A stretch of 35,547 nt of DNA from CAJBIL01 sp044359525 (GTDB lineage: Bacteria > Pseudomonadota > Gammaproteobacteria > Burkholderiales > Rhodocyclaceae). Of this stretch, positions 1-8,736 are shown in pieces (the stretch's first letter is position 1; each line of letters starts with the position of its first letter). Location: the NCBI GenBank assembly GCA_044359525.1, contig JBIKLY010000023.1, positions 1-35,547 on the forward strand, read 5' to 3'. The translations under genes were made by a program, and so were the position numbers. Below the pieces are notes generated by a model, which did no database searches, had not been told where the DNA came from, and was given only the letters and a program-made list of their open reading frames with translations.

Positions 1-681
1 ATGGTCGCAGTGGGCATCCTGCTCCTCAAGGAGCCGGATTTCGGCGCCTTTGTCGTGATCATCTCGATTGCCATCGGCATTCTTTTCCTTGGCGGCATGC
101 GCGCCCGTCTGTTTGCCGGCTTGATCGTCGTGCTGGTTGCCGCTTTCGCGGTGCTGATCATCGTTTCGCCGTATCGCCGCGACCGGATCTTCGGCTTCAT
201 GGACCCGTGGGCCGATGCCTTCGGCCGTGGCTATCAGCTTTCGCACGCCCTGATCGCTTTCGGGCGCGGCGAGTTGTTCGGTGTCGGCCTGGGCGCCAGT
301 GTCGAAAAACTTTTTTACCTGCCGGAGGCGCATACCGACTTCCTGCTGGCGGTGATTGCCGAAGAGCTTGGCTTCGCCGGCGTTGTCGTAGTGATCGTTC
401 TCTTCGGCCTGCTCATCCAGCGTGCGTTTGTCATTGGCCGTCAAGCTGTCGCGCTCGATCGCTTGTATCCGGCGCTGGTTGCGCAGGGCGTCGGTATCTG
501 GATGGGCGTGCAGGGTTTCATCAACATGGGCGTCAACATGGGCCTGTTGCCGACTAAAGGCCTGACCCTGCCGCTGATGAGTTTCGGCGGCTCGGGCATC
601 CTCGCCAACTGCCTCGCCATCGCCATCCTGCTGCGCGTGGACTGGGAGAACAGGCAACTCATGCGGGGGGGCAAGCTATGA
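1..681 (+). CDS. ftsW: FtsW, lipid II polymerase of the divisome (3' part only)
   Basis: This is the C-terminal 226 residues of FtsW, the SEDS-family septal peptidoglycan glycosyltransferase in the inner membrane. The reading frame is open to the window edge and family members are near 380 residues, so about 150 N-terminal residues lie outside; the ATG at base 1 is internal, not a start. The sequence shows the SEDS features EPDFG near the beginning, the GYQLSHALIAFGRGELFGVGLG stretch, LPEAHTDFLLAVIAEELG, and the MGLLPTKGLTLPLMSFGGSG segment near the C-terminus, between hydrophobic membrane spans. The stop overlaps the murG start by 4 bp (ATGA), which suggests translational coupling within the dcw operon. 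RodA is the main alternative, but the neighbours murG, murC and ftsQAZ favour FtsW. Confidence 0.95.
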   Translation: MVAVGILLLKEPDFGAFVVIISIAIGILFLGGMRARLFAGLIVVLVAAFAVLIIVSPYRRDRIFGFMDPWADAFGRGYQLSHALIAFGRGELFGVGLGASVEKLFYLPEAHTDFLLAVIAEELGFAGVVVVIVLFGLLIQRAFVIGRQAVALDRLYPALVAQGVGIWMGVQGFINMGVNMGLLPTKGLTLPLMSFGGSGILANCLAIAILLRVDWENRQLMRGGKL

Positions 682-1751
682 GCAAGACCCTTCTCGTCAT
701 GGCTGGCGGTACCGGTGGGCATGTGTTTCCCGGGTTGGCTGTCGCCGATCTGCTGAAAAGCCGTGGCTGGAATATTTTCTGGATGGGTAATCCCGAAGGC
801 ATGGAGGCCAAACTGGTTCCGGCGCGTGGTTACGAAATGGCCTGGGTACGCTTTGGTGCGTTGCGCGGCAAAGGCCTTCTGCGCAAACTGATGCTCCCGT
901 TTGCGCTGCTTTCCGGGTTCTGGCAGGCGCGCCGCGAGATTCGTCGGGTCAAGCCGGATGTCGTGCTCGGCATGGGCGGCTACATTTCGTTCCCCGGCGG
1001 CATGATGGCAGCCATGCTCGGTTGCCCGCTGGTTGTTCATGAGCAGAATTCGGTAGCAGGGCTGGCCAACAGAGTGCTTGCCAGGGTTGCTGGCCGCGTG
1101 GTTTGCGGCTTCCCGAATGCGTTGCCGACAGGTGTCTGGGTTGGTAACCCGGTACGACCGGAGATCGCCCAGATGGCGATGCCGGCCGAGCGTTTCGCCG
1201 AGCGCATTGCCGTTGAAAACCTGCCGCTGCGTTTGCTGGTACTCGGCGGCAGTCTCGGTGCTGCTGCCTTGAATGACATTGTTCCCAAAGGGCTTGGCTT
1301 GCTGCCTCTGGAAGAGCGCCCGCAGGTCGTACATCAGGCCGGCGGCAAGCATCTTGAGCAGTTGCAGGCCAACTATGAGGCCGCCGGTGTGCAGGCGCAT
1401 TGCGTGGCGTTCATCGATGATATGGCGGGTGCCTACGAGTGGGCCGATCTGGTGATCTGCCGGGCCGGCGCATTGACCGTTGCCGAACTTGCCGCTGCGG
1501 GTGTTGCAAGCATTCTGGTGCCGTTTCCCCATGCGGTTGATGACCACCAGACCAGCAACGCAAGGTTTTTGTCGGTCGCTGGTGGCGCGATTCTTTTACC
1601 GCAGGAAGCGCTGACGCCGGAAGCGATCAGCCTGATTCGTAACTACACGCGTGGGCAGTTGCAACAAATGGGCGAGAAGGCGCGTGAACTGGCTCGGCCG
1701 GATGCTGCGTTTGCGGTTGCTGCGGTCTGCGAGGAGCTGGTGAAAAAATGA
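678..1751 (+). CDS. murG: MurG, UDP-GlcNAc:undecaprenyl-PP-MurNAc-pentapeptide GlcNAc transferase
   Basis: MurG adds N-acetylglucosamine to lipid I to make lipid II on the cytoplasmic face of the inner membrane. It has 357 residues, the usual length. The N-terminal glycine-rich loop GGTGGHVFPG lies at about residues 10-19. A second glycine loop, GGSLGA, opens the C-terminal domain, and the donor-binding segment RAGALTVAELAAAG sits near residue 260. The start overlaps the ftsW stop by 4 bp. The end is ATGA (ATG 1748, TGA 1749), which looks like a start/stop overlap for a following gene. However, the in-frame ATG there runs only into repeat element A, and murC begins 164 bp further on. Confidence 0.97.
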   Translation: MSKTLLVMAGGTGGHVFPGLAVADLLKSRGWNIFWMGNPEGMEAKLVPARGYEMAWVRFGALRGKGLLRKLMLPFALLSGFWQARREIRRVKPDVVLGMGGYISFPGGMMAAMLGCPLVVHEQNSVAGLANRVLARVAGRVVCGFPNALPTGVWVGNPVRPEIAQMAMPAERFAERIAVENLPLRLLVLGGSLGAAALNDIVPKGLGLLPLEERPQVVHQAGGKHLEQLQANYEAAGVQAHCVAFIDDMAGAYEWADLVICRAGALTVAELAAAGVASILVPFPHAVDDHQTSNARFLSVAGGAILLPQEALTPEAISLIRNYTRGQLQQMGEKARELARPDAAFAVAAVCEELVKK

Positions 1752-1758
1752 ACTACTT

Positions 1759-1907
1759 AAGCGCCTTCGACACAGAGAGCACGGAGACACGGAGAACACA
1801 GAGAAAAGCAAACTTGTGCTTCTCTTTGTGTTTCTCTCCGTGTTCTCTGTGCCTCCGTGTGCTCCGTCCCCCAAGGGGATTTCCTTCGGGGCATGTCGAA
1901 AGAGGTT
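1759..1907. repeat. Intergenic inverted repeat, element A (murG-murC)
   Basis: A large imperfect palindrome fills the murG-murC gap. The left end (1759-1769) is followed by two tandem 17-nt units, 1770-1786 and 1787-1803, matching ACACRGAGnnCACRGAG. Complementary units follow at 1836-1852 and 1853-1869. The right end CGAAAGAGGTT is at 1897-1907. Unlike the other copies, about 27 extra nt (1870-1896) separate the last unit from the right end; with the Cs just before them they contain a small hairpin (CCCCAAGG/CCTTCGGGG). The element begins 7 nt after the murG stop and ends 7 nt before the murC ATG. Confidence 0.9.
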
Positions 1908-1914
1908 TCCAGCC

Positions 1915-3303
1915 ATGAAACACAAAGTCAAGAACATCCATTTTGTTGGCATTGGCGGTTCGGGCATGAGCGGTATTGCCGAAGTGCTGTCCAATCTGGG
2001 CTTCGGCATCAGCGGCTCCGATCTGGCCGACAATGCGACGACCCGGCGCTTGGCTGGCCTCGGCGTACGCACCATGGTCGGCCATGCGACGGAAAACGTC
2101 GCCGGTGCCGATGCCGTCGTCGTGTCGACGGCGGTCAAGGAAGACAACCCGGAAGTGATCGCTGCGCGCAGCCGCAAAGTGCCGGTGGTGCCGCGTGCGC
2201 AGATGCTGGCCGAGTTGATGCGCCTCAAGCAGGGCATCGCGGTGGCCGGCACGCACGGCAAAACAACGACGACCAGCCTGGTCGCTTCGATCCTTGCCGA
2301 AGGCGGCATGGACCCGACCTTCGTTATCGGCGGTCGGCTCAACGCGGCGGGCGCCAACGCGCGGCTCGGTTCGGGCGATTTTCTGGTGGCCGAGGCCGAC
2401 GAGTCGGATGCGTCTTTCCTTTTTCTGTCGCCGGTGATCTCGATCGTCACCAATATCGATGCCGACCATATGGAAACCTACGGCCACGATTTCAGCCGGC
2501 TCAAGCAGGCTTTCGTTGATTTCCTGCAGCGCCTGCCGTTCTACGGCGTCGCCGTACTCTGTGCCGACGACGCCAACGTGCGCGAGATCATGCCGCAGGT
2601 GAGCAAGCAGATCGTCACCTACGGCCTCGATCCGGCGGCCAACGTGCATGCCGAAAATGTGGTTGCTGATCACGGCCGGATGCATTTTGATTGTGTGCGG
2701 GTCAATGGCAGTATCAGCCGCTTTCCGGTGACACTCAATCTGCCCGGCATGCACAACGTACTCAACGCGCTTGCGGCGATTGCGGTGGCCACTGAAGTTG
2801 GTGTTTCCGACGCGGCGATCAGCAAGGCGTTGGCCGAGTTCAAGGGTGTTGGCCGGCGCTTCCAGCGCTACGGCGAAATTGCCTGCCCGGCGGGCGGCAG
2901 CTTCACGCTGGTCGACGATTACGGTCACCACCCGGTTGAAATGGCAGCCACGCTGGCCGCTGCGCGCGGCGCTTTTCCCGGTCGGCGCCTGTTGCTTGCC
3001 TTTCAGCCGCACCGCTTCACACGGACGCGCGATTGCTTCGAGGATTTCGTGAGAGTGCTGAACGGCGTCGATGCGCTGGTGCTGGCCGAGGTCTATGCCG
3101 CCGGCGAGCAGCCGATTGTCGCCGCCGATGGCCGCGCCTTGGCACGTGCGCTGCGCGTCGCCGGCAAGGTCGAACCGCTGTTCGTCGAGGATATCGGCGA
3201 GATGCCGCAAGCCATTCTGGACGCCGCCCGCGACGGCGACGTCGTGGTCACCATGGGCGCCGGCTCGATCGGCGGCGTGCCCGGTAAGCTGGTGCAGGTT
3301 TGA
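1915..3303 (+). CDS. murC: MurC, UDP-N-acetylmuramate--L-alanine ligase
   Basis: This cytoplasmic Mur ligase adds L-alanine to UDP-MurNAc, the first amino acid of the peptidoglycan stem. From ATG 1915 it is 462 residues, the normal length. The N-terminal Rossmann motif VGIGGSGMSG is at residues 11-20, the ATP-binding P-loop GTHGKTTTT at 112-120, and the Mur ligase DDYGHHP motif lies in the C-terminal part. The start was chosen because MKHKVKNIHFVG is the typical N-terminus and GAAAGAGG sits 9 nt upstream. The frame stays open upstream to a GTG at 1816, but those 33 codons are translated repeat element A and should not be annotated. The gene is flanked on both sides by these repeats. murB is not in this cluster, as in many proteobacteria. 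Confidence 0.96.
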   Translation: MKHKVKNIHFVGIGGSGMSGIAEVLSNLGFGISGSDLADNATTRRLAGLGVRTMVGHATENVAGADAVVVSTAVKEDNPEVIAARSRKVPVVPRAQMLAELMRLKQGIAVAGTHGKTTTTSLVASILAEGGMDPTFVIGGRLNAAGANARLGSGDFLVAEADESDASFLFLSPVISIVTNIDADHMETYGHDFSRLKQAFVDFLQRLPFYGVAVLCADDANVREIMPQVSKQIVTYGLDPAANVHAENVVADHGRMHFDCVRVNGSISRFPVTLNLPGMHNVLNALAAIAVATEVGVSDAAISKALAEFKGVGRRFQRYGEIACPAGGSFTLVDDYGHHPVEMAATLAAARGAFPGRRLLLAFQPHRFTRTRDCFEDFVRVLNGVDALVLAEVYAAGEQPIVAADGRALARALRVAGKVEPLFVEDIGEMPQAILDAARDGDVVVTMGAGSIGGVPGKLVQV

Positions 3304-3312
3304 TATGAACAG

Positions 3313-3423
3313 AACCTCTTTCAACACAGAGATCACAGAGACACAGAGATCACGGAGAAAAGACAAAGGCGTTTTTCTCTCTGTGTTCTCTGTGTCTCTG
3401 TGCACTCCGTGTCAAAAGCGGTT
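3313..3423. repeat. Intergenic inverted repeat, element B (murC-ddl)
   Basis: Element of 111 bp. The left end AACCTCTTTCA is at 3313-3323, with 17-nt units at 3324-3340 and 3341-3357. A loop of about 21 nt follows, then complementary units at 3379-3395 and 3396-3412, and the right end CAAAAGCGGTT at 3413-3423. By eye, 29 of 34 unit positions pair. It starts 10 nt after the murC stop and ends 14 nt before the ddl ATG. Confidence 0.92.
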
Positions 3424-3437
3424 AAAGGGTTTTTGCC

Positions 3438-4343
3438 ATGAATGATTTCGGAAAAGTAGCCGTTCTTTTCGGCGGCAAGTCGGCCGAGCGCGAAGTGTCG
3501 CTCAACAGCGGTTCGCGCGTACTGGCCGCACTGCTGCGCCAGGGTGTCGACGCGCATGCCTTCGACCCCGCTGAACGCAAGCTCGACGAGCTGGCTGCCT
3601 ACGACCGCGCCTTCATCGCGCTGCACGGGCGTTACGGTGAGGACGGAACGATTCAGGGCGTGCTCGAATTGATGGGCATTCCCTATACCGGCAGTGGCGT
3701 CATGGCTTCGGCGGTGGGCATGGACAAGTGGCGCACCAAGCTGCTGTGGCGCGCTGCCGGTCTGCCGATTCCGGAATACGCGATGCTCACCGCGGACAGC
3801 GATTTTTTGGATATAGAAAAAGAGCTCGGCTTGCCGCTCTTCGTCAAGCCGGCCTGCGAAGGCTCGTCGATCGGCATTTCCAAGGTCAAGCGTGCGGGCG
3901 ATCTGCGCGCAGCGTATCTGGAAGCGGCGAAATACGACGCGCTGGTCATTGCCGAGCGTGCTGTGCTCGGCGGCGAATACACGGTGGCCATCCTCGGCGG
4001 CGAAGCACTGCCGATCATCAAGATCGAGCCGGTCACCGAATTTTATGACTACGAAGCCAAATACCTGCGTGATGACACCGCTTATCGCTGTCCCTGCGGT
4101 TTGCCCGAGGCGCGTGAGGCTGAGCTCCGTCGGCAGGCCGTTGACGCCTTTCACGTGCTCGGCGGACGCGGCTGGGGACGGGTCGATTTCCTGATGGATG
4201 AAGCGGGCGGCGCCTATTTTCTTGAGGCCAATACCTCGCCCGGCATGACCGATCACTCGCTGGTGCCGATGGCGGCGCGCGTGGCCGGAATTCCTTATGA
4301 CGAACTGGTCGTGCGCGTGCTCGCGCTGGCTACGCTGGGATGA
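3438..4343 (+). CDS. ddl: D-alanine--D-alanine ligase (Ddl, DdlB type)
   Basis: An ATP-grasp ligase that makes D-Ala-D-Ala for the peptidoglycan stem peptide in the cytoplasm. Its 301 residues fit the short DdlB type found in dcw clusters. Visible features are the N-terminal VAVLFGGKSAEREVSL, HGRYGEDGTIQG, the ATP-grasp segment LPLFVKPACEGSSIGISKV, and the C-terminal metal-binding stretch FLEANTSPGMTDHSLVP. The ATG at 3438 is preceded by AAAGGG at about 8 nt. The gap from murC is filled by repeat element B. ftsQ starts 3 bp after the stop, so the two are almost certainly co-translated. Confidence 0.96.
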   Translation: MNDFGKVAVLFGGKSAEREVSLNSGSRVLAALLRQGVDAHAFDPAERKLDELAAYDRAFIALHGRYGEDGTIQGVLELMGIPYTGSGVMASAVGMDKWRTKLLWRAAGLPIPEYAMLTADSDFLDIEKELGLPLFVKPACEGSSIGISKVKRAGDLRAAYLEAAKYDALVIAERAVLGGEYTVAILGGEALPIIKIEPVTEFYDYEAKYLRDDTAYRCPCGLPEAREAELRRQAVDAFHVLGGRGWGRVDFLMDEAGGAYFLEANTSPGMTDHSLVPMAARVAGIPYDELVVRVLALATLG

Positions 4344-4346
4344 TCG

Positions 4347-5117
4347 ATGTGGCACAAACCGCAACTGATGATCGCCGTTTCCGATCTGCTTCTCGTAGCA
4401 GCTGCAGCCGCGTTGCTGGTCGCCGCAGCGGTATGGTCCACGCGGCTGCCGCTTTTTCCCTTGCGCGAAGTGGTGGTGACGCACGAGTTGCAGGAAGTGC
4501 GGCGCAGCGAAGTCGAGCGCTCTTTATCGGGGCTGTTGCGCGGCAATTTCTTCAGCGTCAACCTGGAGGCGCTGCGCCAGTCGCTGGAGAAACTGCCCTG
4601 GGTGCGCCATGCCGAAGTGCGGCGCCAGTGGCCGGCGCGCATCGAGGTCAGTATCGAAGAGCATCAGCCGGCGGCGCGCTGGGGCGAGGGCTCGTCACAG
4701 CTGGTCAATACGCATGGCGAAGTGTTTGTCGCTGCGATGTCTCGCGAAGTGCATCTGCCCCTGTTGAGCGGGCCGGCCGGGTCGTCGGCCGATGTGCTGC
4801 GCCATTTTGTCGAGTTTGCGCAAGCGCTGAAACCCACCGGGCGACGACCGGAGCAGGTGGCTTTGTCGCCGCGCCTGGCCTGGCTGCTCAAACTGGAGGA
4901 CGGGATGCAGATTGAACTGGGGCGCGAACAGACCAAGGCGCCGATCAGGGTGCGCTTGCAGCGCTTTGTCGAGCATTACCCGTCAGTAACGGATGCGCGC
5001 CGTCCGCGGCCGGTAGCCGTCGATATGCGTTACCCGAATGGATTTGCTTTGCGTTTCACGCCGGCCGGCGTGAGTCGGGATGTCGCCAGTACTAGCCATG
5101 AAATCAGAGGAAAATAA
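4347..5117 (+). CDS. ftsQ: FtsQ, divisome membrane protein
   Basis: FtsQ links early and late divisome proteins, partnering FtsB/FtsL in the periplasm. The 256-residue protein has a short cytoplasmic tail, one membrane span at about residues 10-30, a POTRA-like domain (about 37-105, beginning FPLREVVVTHELQEV and including the LPWVRHAEVRRQWP segment), and a beta domain with the usual low conservation. It sits between ddl (3-bp gap) and ftsA (1-bp TAATG overlap), the canonical position, and position plus domain order carry the assignment. The C-terminal tail after about residue 230 looks disordered. Confidence 0.93.
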   Translation: MWHKPQLMIAVSDLLLVAAAAALLVAAAVWSTRLPLFPLREVVVTHELQEVRRSEVERSLSGLLRGNFFSVNLEALRQSLEKLPWVRHAEVRRQWPARIEVSIEEHQPAARWGEGSSQLVNTHGEVFVAAMSREVHLPLLSGPAGSSADVLRHFVEFAQALKPTGRRPEQVALSPRLAWLLKLEDGMQIELGREQTKAPIRVRLQRFVEHYPSVTDARRPRPVAVDMRYPNGFALRFTPAGVSRDVASTSHEIRGK

Positions 5118-6346
5118 TGAGCAGGGATAGCAAGGATCTGATTGTCGGACTCGATATCGGCACGAGCAAGATCGTCGCGCTGGTTGCCGAAATTACCCCG
5201 GAAGGGCGGCTCAACGTCATCGGCATGGGCTCGCAGGAGTCGCGTGGTCTGAAGAAGGGCGTTGTGGTCAATATCGAGGAAACGGTGGCGACGATTTCAC
5301 GCGTCCTGCAGGAAGTCGAGCTGATGGCCGACTGCAAGGTGAAGGATGTGTACACCGGGATTGCCGGCAGCCACATCAAGAGCTTCAATTCGAACGGCAT
5401 GGTCGCGATCAAGGACAAGGAAGTGACGCCGATGGATGTCGATCGCGTGATTGAAACCGCGCGCGCCATGCCGATCCCCGCCGACCAGGAAATTCTGCAC
5501 ATCCTGACGCAGGAATTCATCATTGACGATCAGGACGGTATCCGCGAGCCGATCGGCATGAGTGGTTTTCGCCTCGAAGTGAAGGTGCATATCGTCACCG
5601 GCGCGGTTTCCGCTGCGCAGAATATCGTCAAGTGCGTTCGCCGCTGCGGGCTGGAGGTCAATGATCTGGTGCTGCAGCCGCTGGCCTCCTCTTACGCCGT
5701 TCTGTCCGAGGACGAGAAGGATCTTGGCATCTGCCTGATCGATATCGGTGGTGGTACGACCGATCTGGCGGTATGGACGCAGGGTGCGATTCGCCACACC
5801 TCGGTTATTCCGATTGCCGGCGACCAGATTACCAACGACATCGCCATGGCGCTGCGTACGCCGACCCGCGAGGCCGAAGAGATCAAGCGCAAGTTTGGCT
5901 GTGCATTGTCACAACTGGCCGACCCGGAGGACGTGCTCGACGTTGCCGGCGTCGACGACCGTCCGTCACGCAAGCTGTCCCGCCGGGCGCTGGCCGATGT
6001 CATCCAGCCGCGCGTCGAGGAACTGTTCGAGCTGATCCAGGCCGAATTGCGCCGCTCGGGTTTCGAAGAAGTGCTGTCGTCGGGCATCGTGCTCACCGGC
6101 GGTTCCTCGGTGATGCCGGGGATGATCGAGCTTGGCGAAGAGATCTTCCATATGCCGGTGCGTCTGGGCATCCCGAAGTATCACGGCGCGCTTGCCGATG
6201 TTGTCCAGAACCCGCGGTTTTCCACCGCTTGCGGCTTGCTGCTCGAAGCGCAGGCACAACGCAAACGCGGCCTGAAAGTCCGTGAGACGAGAGATTTCAA
6301 GCAAGTGTTCGGGCGTATGAAGTCGTGGTTCGAGAAAAATTTTTAA
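5117..6346 (+). CDS. ftsA: FtsA, actin-like cell division protein
   Basis: FtsA is the actin-fold ATPase that tethers FtsZ to the inner membrane and recruits later divisome proteins. It has 409 residues, normal length. The phosphate-1 motif GLDIGTSKIVALV is near residue 10, the phosphate-2 motif LIDIGGGTTDLAVW near 210, and the adenosine motif IVLTGGSSVMPG near 330. The C-terminal end RMKSWFEKNF resembles the amphipathic membrane-targeting helix. Its start codon overlaps the ftsQ stop (TAATG). ftsZ follows after a 57-bp AT-rich gap. Confidence 0.97.
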   Translation: MSRDSKDLIVGLDIGTSKIVALVAEITPEGRLNVIGMGSQESRGLKKGVVVNIEETVATISRVLQEVELMADCKVKDVYTGIAGSHIKSFNSNGMVAIKDKEVTPMDVDRVIETARAMPIPADQEILHILTQEFIIDDQDGIREPIGMSGFRLEVKVHIVTGAVSAAQNIVKCVRRCGLEVNDLVLQPLASSYAVLSEDEKDLGICLIDIGGGTTDLAVWTQGAIRHTSVIPIAGDQITNDIAMALRTPTREAEEIKRKFGCALSQLADPEDVLDVAGVDDRPSRKLSRRALADVIQPRVEELFELIQAELRRSGFEEVLSSGIVLTGGSSVMPGMIELGEEIFHMPVRLGIPKYHGALADVVQNPRFSTACGLLLEAQAQRKRGLKVRETRDFKQVFGRMKSWFEKNF

Positions 6347-6403
6347 ACGTTTTCATTTTTCATATTTCATTTTTTTTAACGGTTTTTTGCAGAGGAGACG
6401 ACT

Positions 6404-7582
6404 ATGTTCGAGATCATCGATAGGGAAGAAAGCAGCAACGATTGGGGTACCGTGATCAAGGTTATCGGCGTCGGTGGCGCCGGTGGCAACGCCGTCGATC
6501 ATATGATCCGCGAGGGCGTCAATGGCGTCGAATTCGTGACGGCCAATACTGATGCGCAGGCCCTCAAACGCAGTTGTGCCCTGCAGAAACTGCGCCTCGG
6601 CAAAACAGGTCTGGGTGCAGGCGCCAAGCCCGAAGCCGGCCGCAGCGCGGCCATCGAAGAGCGTGAGCAAATCGCCGAATCGCTCAAGGGTGCACACATG
6701 GTCTTCATTACCGCCGGTATGGGCGGCGGTACGGGGACCGGTGCCGCGCCTATCGTCGCCGAAGTGGCGCGCGAGCTCGGTATCCTGACCGTCGCCGTGG
6801 TCACCAAACCTTTCGGTTTTGAAGGCAAGCGCCTGAAAGTCGCCGAAGCCGGCATCGCCGAGTTGCAGAAGCATGTGGATTCGCTGATCGTCATCCTCAA
6901 CGACAAGTTGATGGACGTGCTCGGCGACGACGTGTCGATGGATGAAGCCTTCAAGGCGGCGGACAACGTGCTGCGCAACGCGGTCGGCGGCATCGCCGAA
7001 ATCATCAACTTCCCGGGCCTGGTCAACGTCGACTTCGAAGACGTGCGCACCGTGATGGGCGAGATGGGCATGGCCATGATGGGTTCGGCCAACGCTTCCG
7101 GCGTCGATCGCGCACGCATTGCTGCCGAACAGGCCGTTGCTTCGCCGCTGCTCGAAGGCATCAACCTGTCTGGCGCCAAGGGCGTTCTGGTGAACATCAC
7201 CTCGACGCGCGGCTTGAAGATGAAGGAAGTGAACGAGGTGATGAACACCGTTCGCGAATTCGCTGCCGAGGACGCTCACATCATCTTCGGCGCGGTTTAC
7301 GACGAGACGATGGGTGAGGAAATCCGCGTCACCGTGGTTGCTACCGGCCTTGGCCAGGCACAGGCCAAGCGGCAGACTTTCGAGGTGATCAACACACCGG
7401 TGATGCAGGCCACCGGTACCGATGGCGGCTACGCCCACAGTAGCGCGACAGGCATCGACTACAGCCAGCTCGATACGCCGGCGGTAGTCCGCAAGGGGCG
7501 TAGCGCGACGGTTGAAGCACTGGCCAACAGCGGCGTCGATCGCTATGACATCCCGGCTTTTTTGCGCAAGCAGGCTGACTGA
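6404..7582 (+). CDS. ftsZ: FtsZ, tubulin-like division GTPase
   Basis: FtsZ polymerises into the Z-ring at mid-cell. It has 392 residues. The tubulin signature GGGTGTGA lies at residues 107-114, the N-terminal nucleotide-binding GVGGAGGNA at 22-30, and the C-terminal peptide DIPAFLRKQ, which binds FtsA, at the very end after a variable linker. The start has a good ribosome-binding site (GAGGAG) about 7 nt upstream, as expected for a highly expressed protein. The 6347-6403 gap before it is very T-rich on the + strand. Repeat element C begins 14 nt after the stop. Confidence 0.98.
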   Translation: MFEIIDREESSNDWGTVIKVIGVGGAGGNAVDHMIREGVNGVEFVTANTDAQALKRSCALQKLRLGKTGLGAGAKPEAGRSAAIEEREQIAESLKGAHMVFITAGMGGGTGTGAAPIVAEVARELGILTVAVVTKPFGFEGKRLKVAEAGIAELQKHVDSLIVILNDKLMDVLGDDVSMDEAFKAADNVLRNAVGGIAEIINFPGLVNVDFEDVRTVMGEMGMAMMGSANASGVDRARIAAEQAVASPLLEGINLSGAKGVLVNITSTRGLKMKEVNEVMNTVREFAAEDAHIIFGAVYDETMGEEIRVTVVATGLGQAQAKRQTFEVINTPVMQATGTDGGYAHSSATGIDYSQLDTPAVVRKGRSATVEALANSGVDRYDIPAFLRKQAD

Positions 7583-7596
7583 GTGGTTCGGCAGTA

Positions 7597-7713
7597 AACC
7601 GCTTTTGACACAGAGTGCACGGAGACACAGAGTACACAGAGAAAAACCAAATTATTGCCTTTGAATTTCTCCGTGCTCTCTGTGTCTCCGTGGCCTCTGT
7701 GTCGGAAGCGCTT
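7597..7713. repeat. Intergenic inverted repeat, element C (ftsZ-lpxC)
   Basis: Element of 117 bp. The left end AACCGCTTTTG is at 7597-7607, with units at 7608-7624 and 7625-7641. A loop of about 27 nt follows, then complementary units at 7669-7685 and 7686-7702, and the right end CGGAAGCGCTT at 7703-7713. By eye, 29 of 34 unit positions pair. It is the only + strand copy not close to the next start codon: lpxC begins 81 bp downstream behind its own promoter-like sequence. Here the hairpin could separate the ftsZ and lpxC transcripts. Confidence 0.92.
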
Positions 7714-7758
7714 CGTTTTTACACAGCATCTCCGCTGCAAAGGAGCCTTGGCGTCCTG

Positions 7759-7767
7759 TGCTACAAT
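7759..7767 (+). promoter_or_regulatory. Candidate extended -10 promoter for lpxC
   Basis: TGCTACAAT is an extended -10 element (TGn plus TACAAT) 27 nt upstream of the lpxC ATG, predicting a leader of about 20 nt. I see no -35 at normal spacing; the nearest TTG-type hexamer (7748) is too close. Extended -10 promoters can work without one. Assigned by motif only. Confidence 0.5.
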
Positions 7768-7794
7768 TCATCAATTCCCCTTTTTTTCAAGCAC

Positions 7795-8724
7795 ATGCTT
7801 AAGCAACGTACACTCAAATCCTTGATTCGCGCCGTCGGCGTTGGCCTGCATTCCGGGGCCAAGGTGACGATGGTTCTGCGTCCGGCTGCGCCGAATACCG
7901 GGATTGTTTTCCGTCGGATCGATCTTGATCCGGTTGTTGATCTGCCGGCCTCGGCGCTGACGGTTGGCGATACGCGCATGTGCTCGTGTCTTGAACGCGA
8001 CGGGGTCAAGGTGGGCACTATCGAGCATCTGATGTCGGCTTTTGCCGGGCTGGGAATCGACAATGCCTTCGTCGATCTGGATGCTGCGGAGCTGCCGATT
8101 CTCGATGGTTCGGCGTCGCCTTTTGTTTTCCTGATTCAGTCGGCCGGCATCGAAGAGCAGCCGGTGGCCAAGAAATTTATCCGCGTCAAGCGTCCGGTCG
8201 AAGTGCGTGAAAGCGACCCGACCGGCGATAAGTGGGCGCGTTTTGAACCTTATGACGGTTTCCGTCTATCGTTTTCGATTTCCTTCAACCATCCGGCGAT
8301 CAACCGCACCGGCCAGGCTGTTACGATTGATTTTGGCGAAAATTCCTACGTGCGCGAAATTGCCCGTGCCCGTACTTTCGGCTTCATGCAGGAAGTCGAG
8401 TGGTTGCGTGAAAACGGGCTGGCGCAGGGCGGCGGGCTGGAAAACGCCGTGGTGCTCGACGAGTATCGAGTGCTCAATGGTGATGGTCTGCGTTATGGCG
8501 ACGAGTTCGTCAAGCACAAAGTGCTTGATGCCATCGGTGACCTCTATTTGCTTGGCCACCCCTTGCTCGCGTCTTTTTCGGCACACAAGTCGGGCCATGC
8601 GCTGAATAACGCTTTGGCGCGCGAGTTGCTTGCCAATCCGGATGCCTGGGAGTACGTCAGCTTCGAAGATCAGGCGTTGGCGCCGCAGGCCGTCACGCGC
8701 TGGCTGGCGCTGCCGGCTGTCTAG
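7795..8724 (+). CDS. lpxC: LpxC, UDP-3-O-acyl-GlcNAc deacetylase
   Basis: LpxC is the zinc enzyme that commits UDP-3-O-acyl-GlcNAc to lipid A synthesis. It has 309 residues from ATG 7795, with the standard N-terminus MLKQRTLKSLIRAVGVGLHSG. The zinc and catalytic motifs are present: EHLMSA (His78), KHKVLDAIGD (His241, Asp245) and HKSGHALNN (His268). The frame is open upstream to an ATG at 7615, but those 60 codons are repeat element C plus leader and do not look like protein. There is no clear Shine-Dalgarno before the ATG; the upstream tract is T-rich. The position after ftsZ matches other proteobacteria. Confidence 0.96.
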   Translation: MLKQRTLKSLIRAVGVGLHSGAKVTMVLRPAAPNTGIVFRRIDLDPVVDLPASALTVGDTRMCSCLERDGVKVGTIEHLMSAFAGLGIDNAFVDLDAAELPILDGSASPFVFLIQSAGIEEQPVAKKFIRVKRPVEVRESDPTGDKWARFEPYDGFRLSFSISFNHPAINRTGQAVTIDFGENSYVREIARARTFGFMQEVEWLRENGLAQGGGLENAVVLDEYRVLNGDGLRYGDEFVKHKVLDAIGDLYLLGHPLLASFSAHKSGHALNNALARELLANPDAWEYVSFEDQALAPQAVTRWLALPAV

Positions 8725-8736
8725 CGCGCTTTCGCC

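Noticed and set aside
1770..1869. Short tandem 17-nt units considered as a CRISPR array
   Set aside because: Only two units per arm, directly adjacent without spacers, and mirrored as an inverted repeat; no cas genes.
1753..3405. Long open frames on the - strand opposite murC (550 residues) and similar ones opposite murG, ddl, secA and argJ
   Set aside because: They are antisense shadows of high-GC genes, start or end inside the repeat elements, and show no family motifs.
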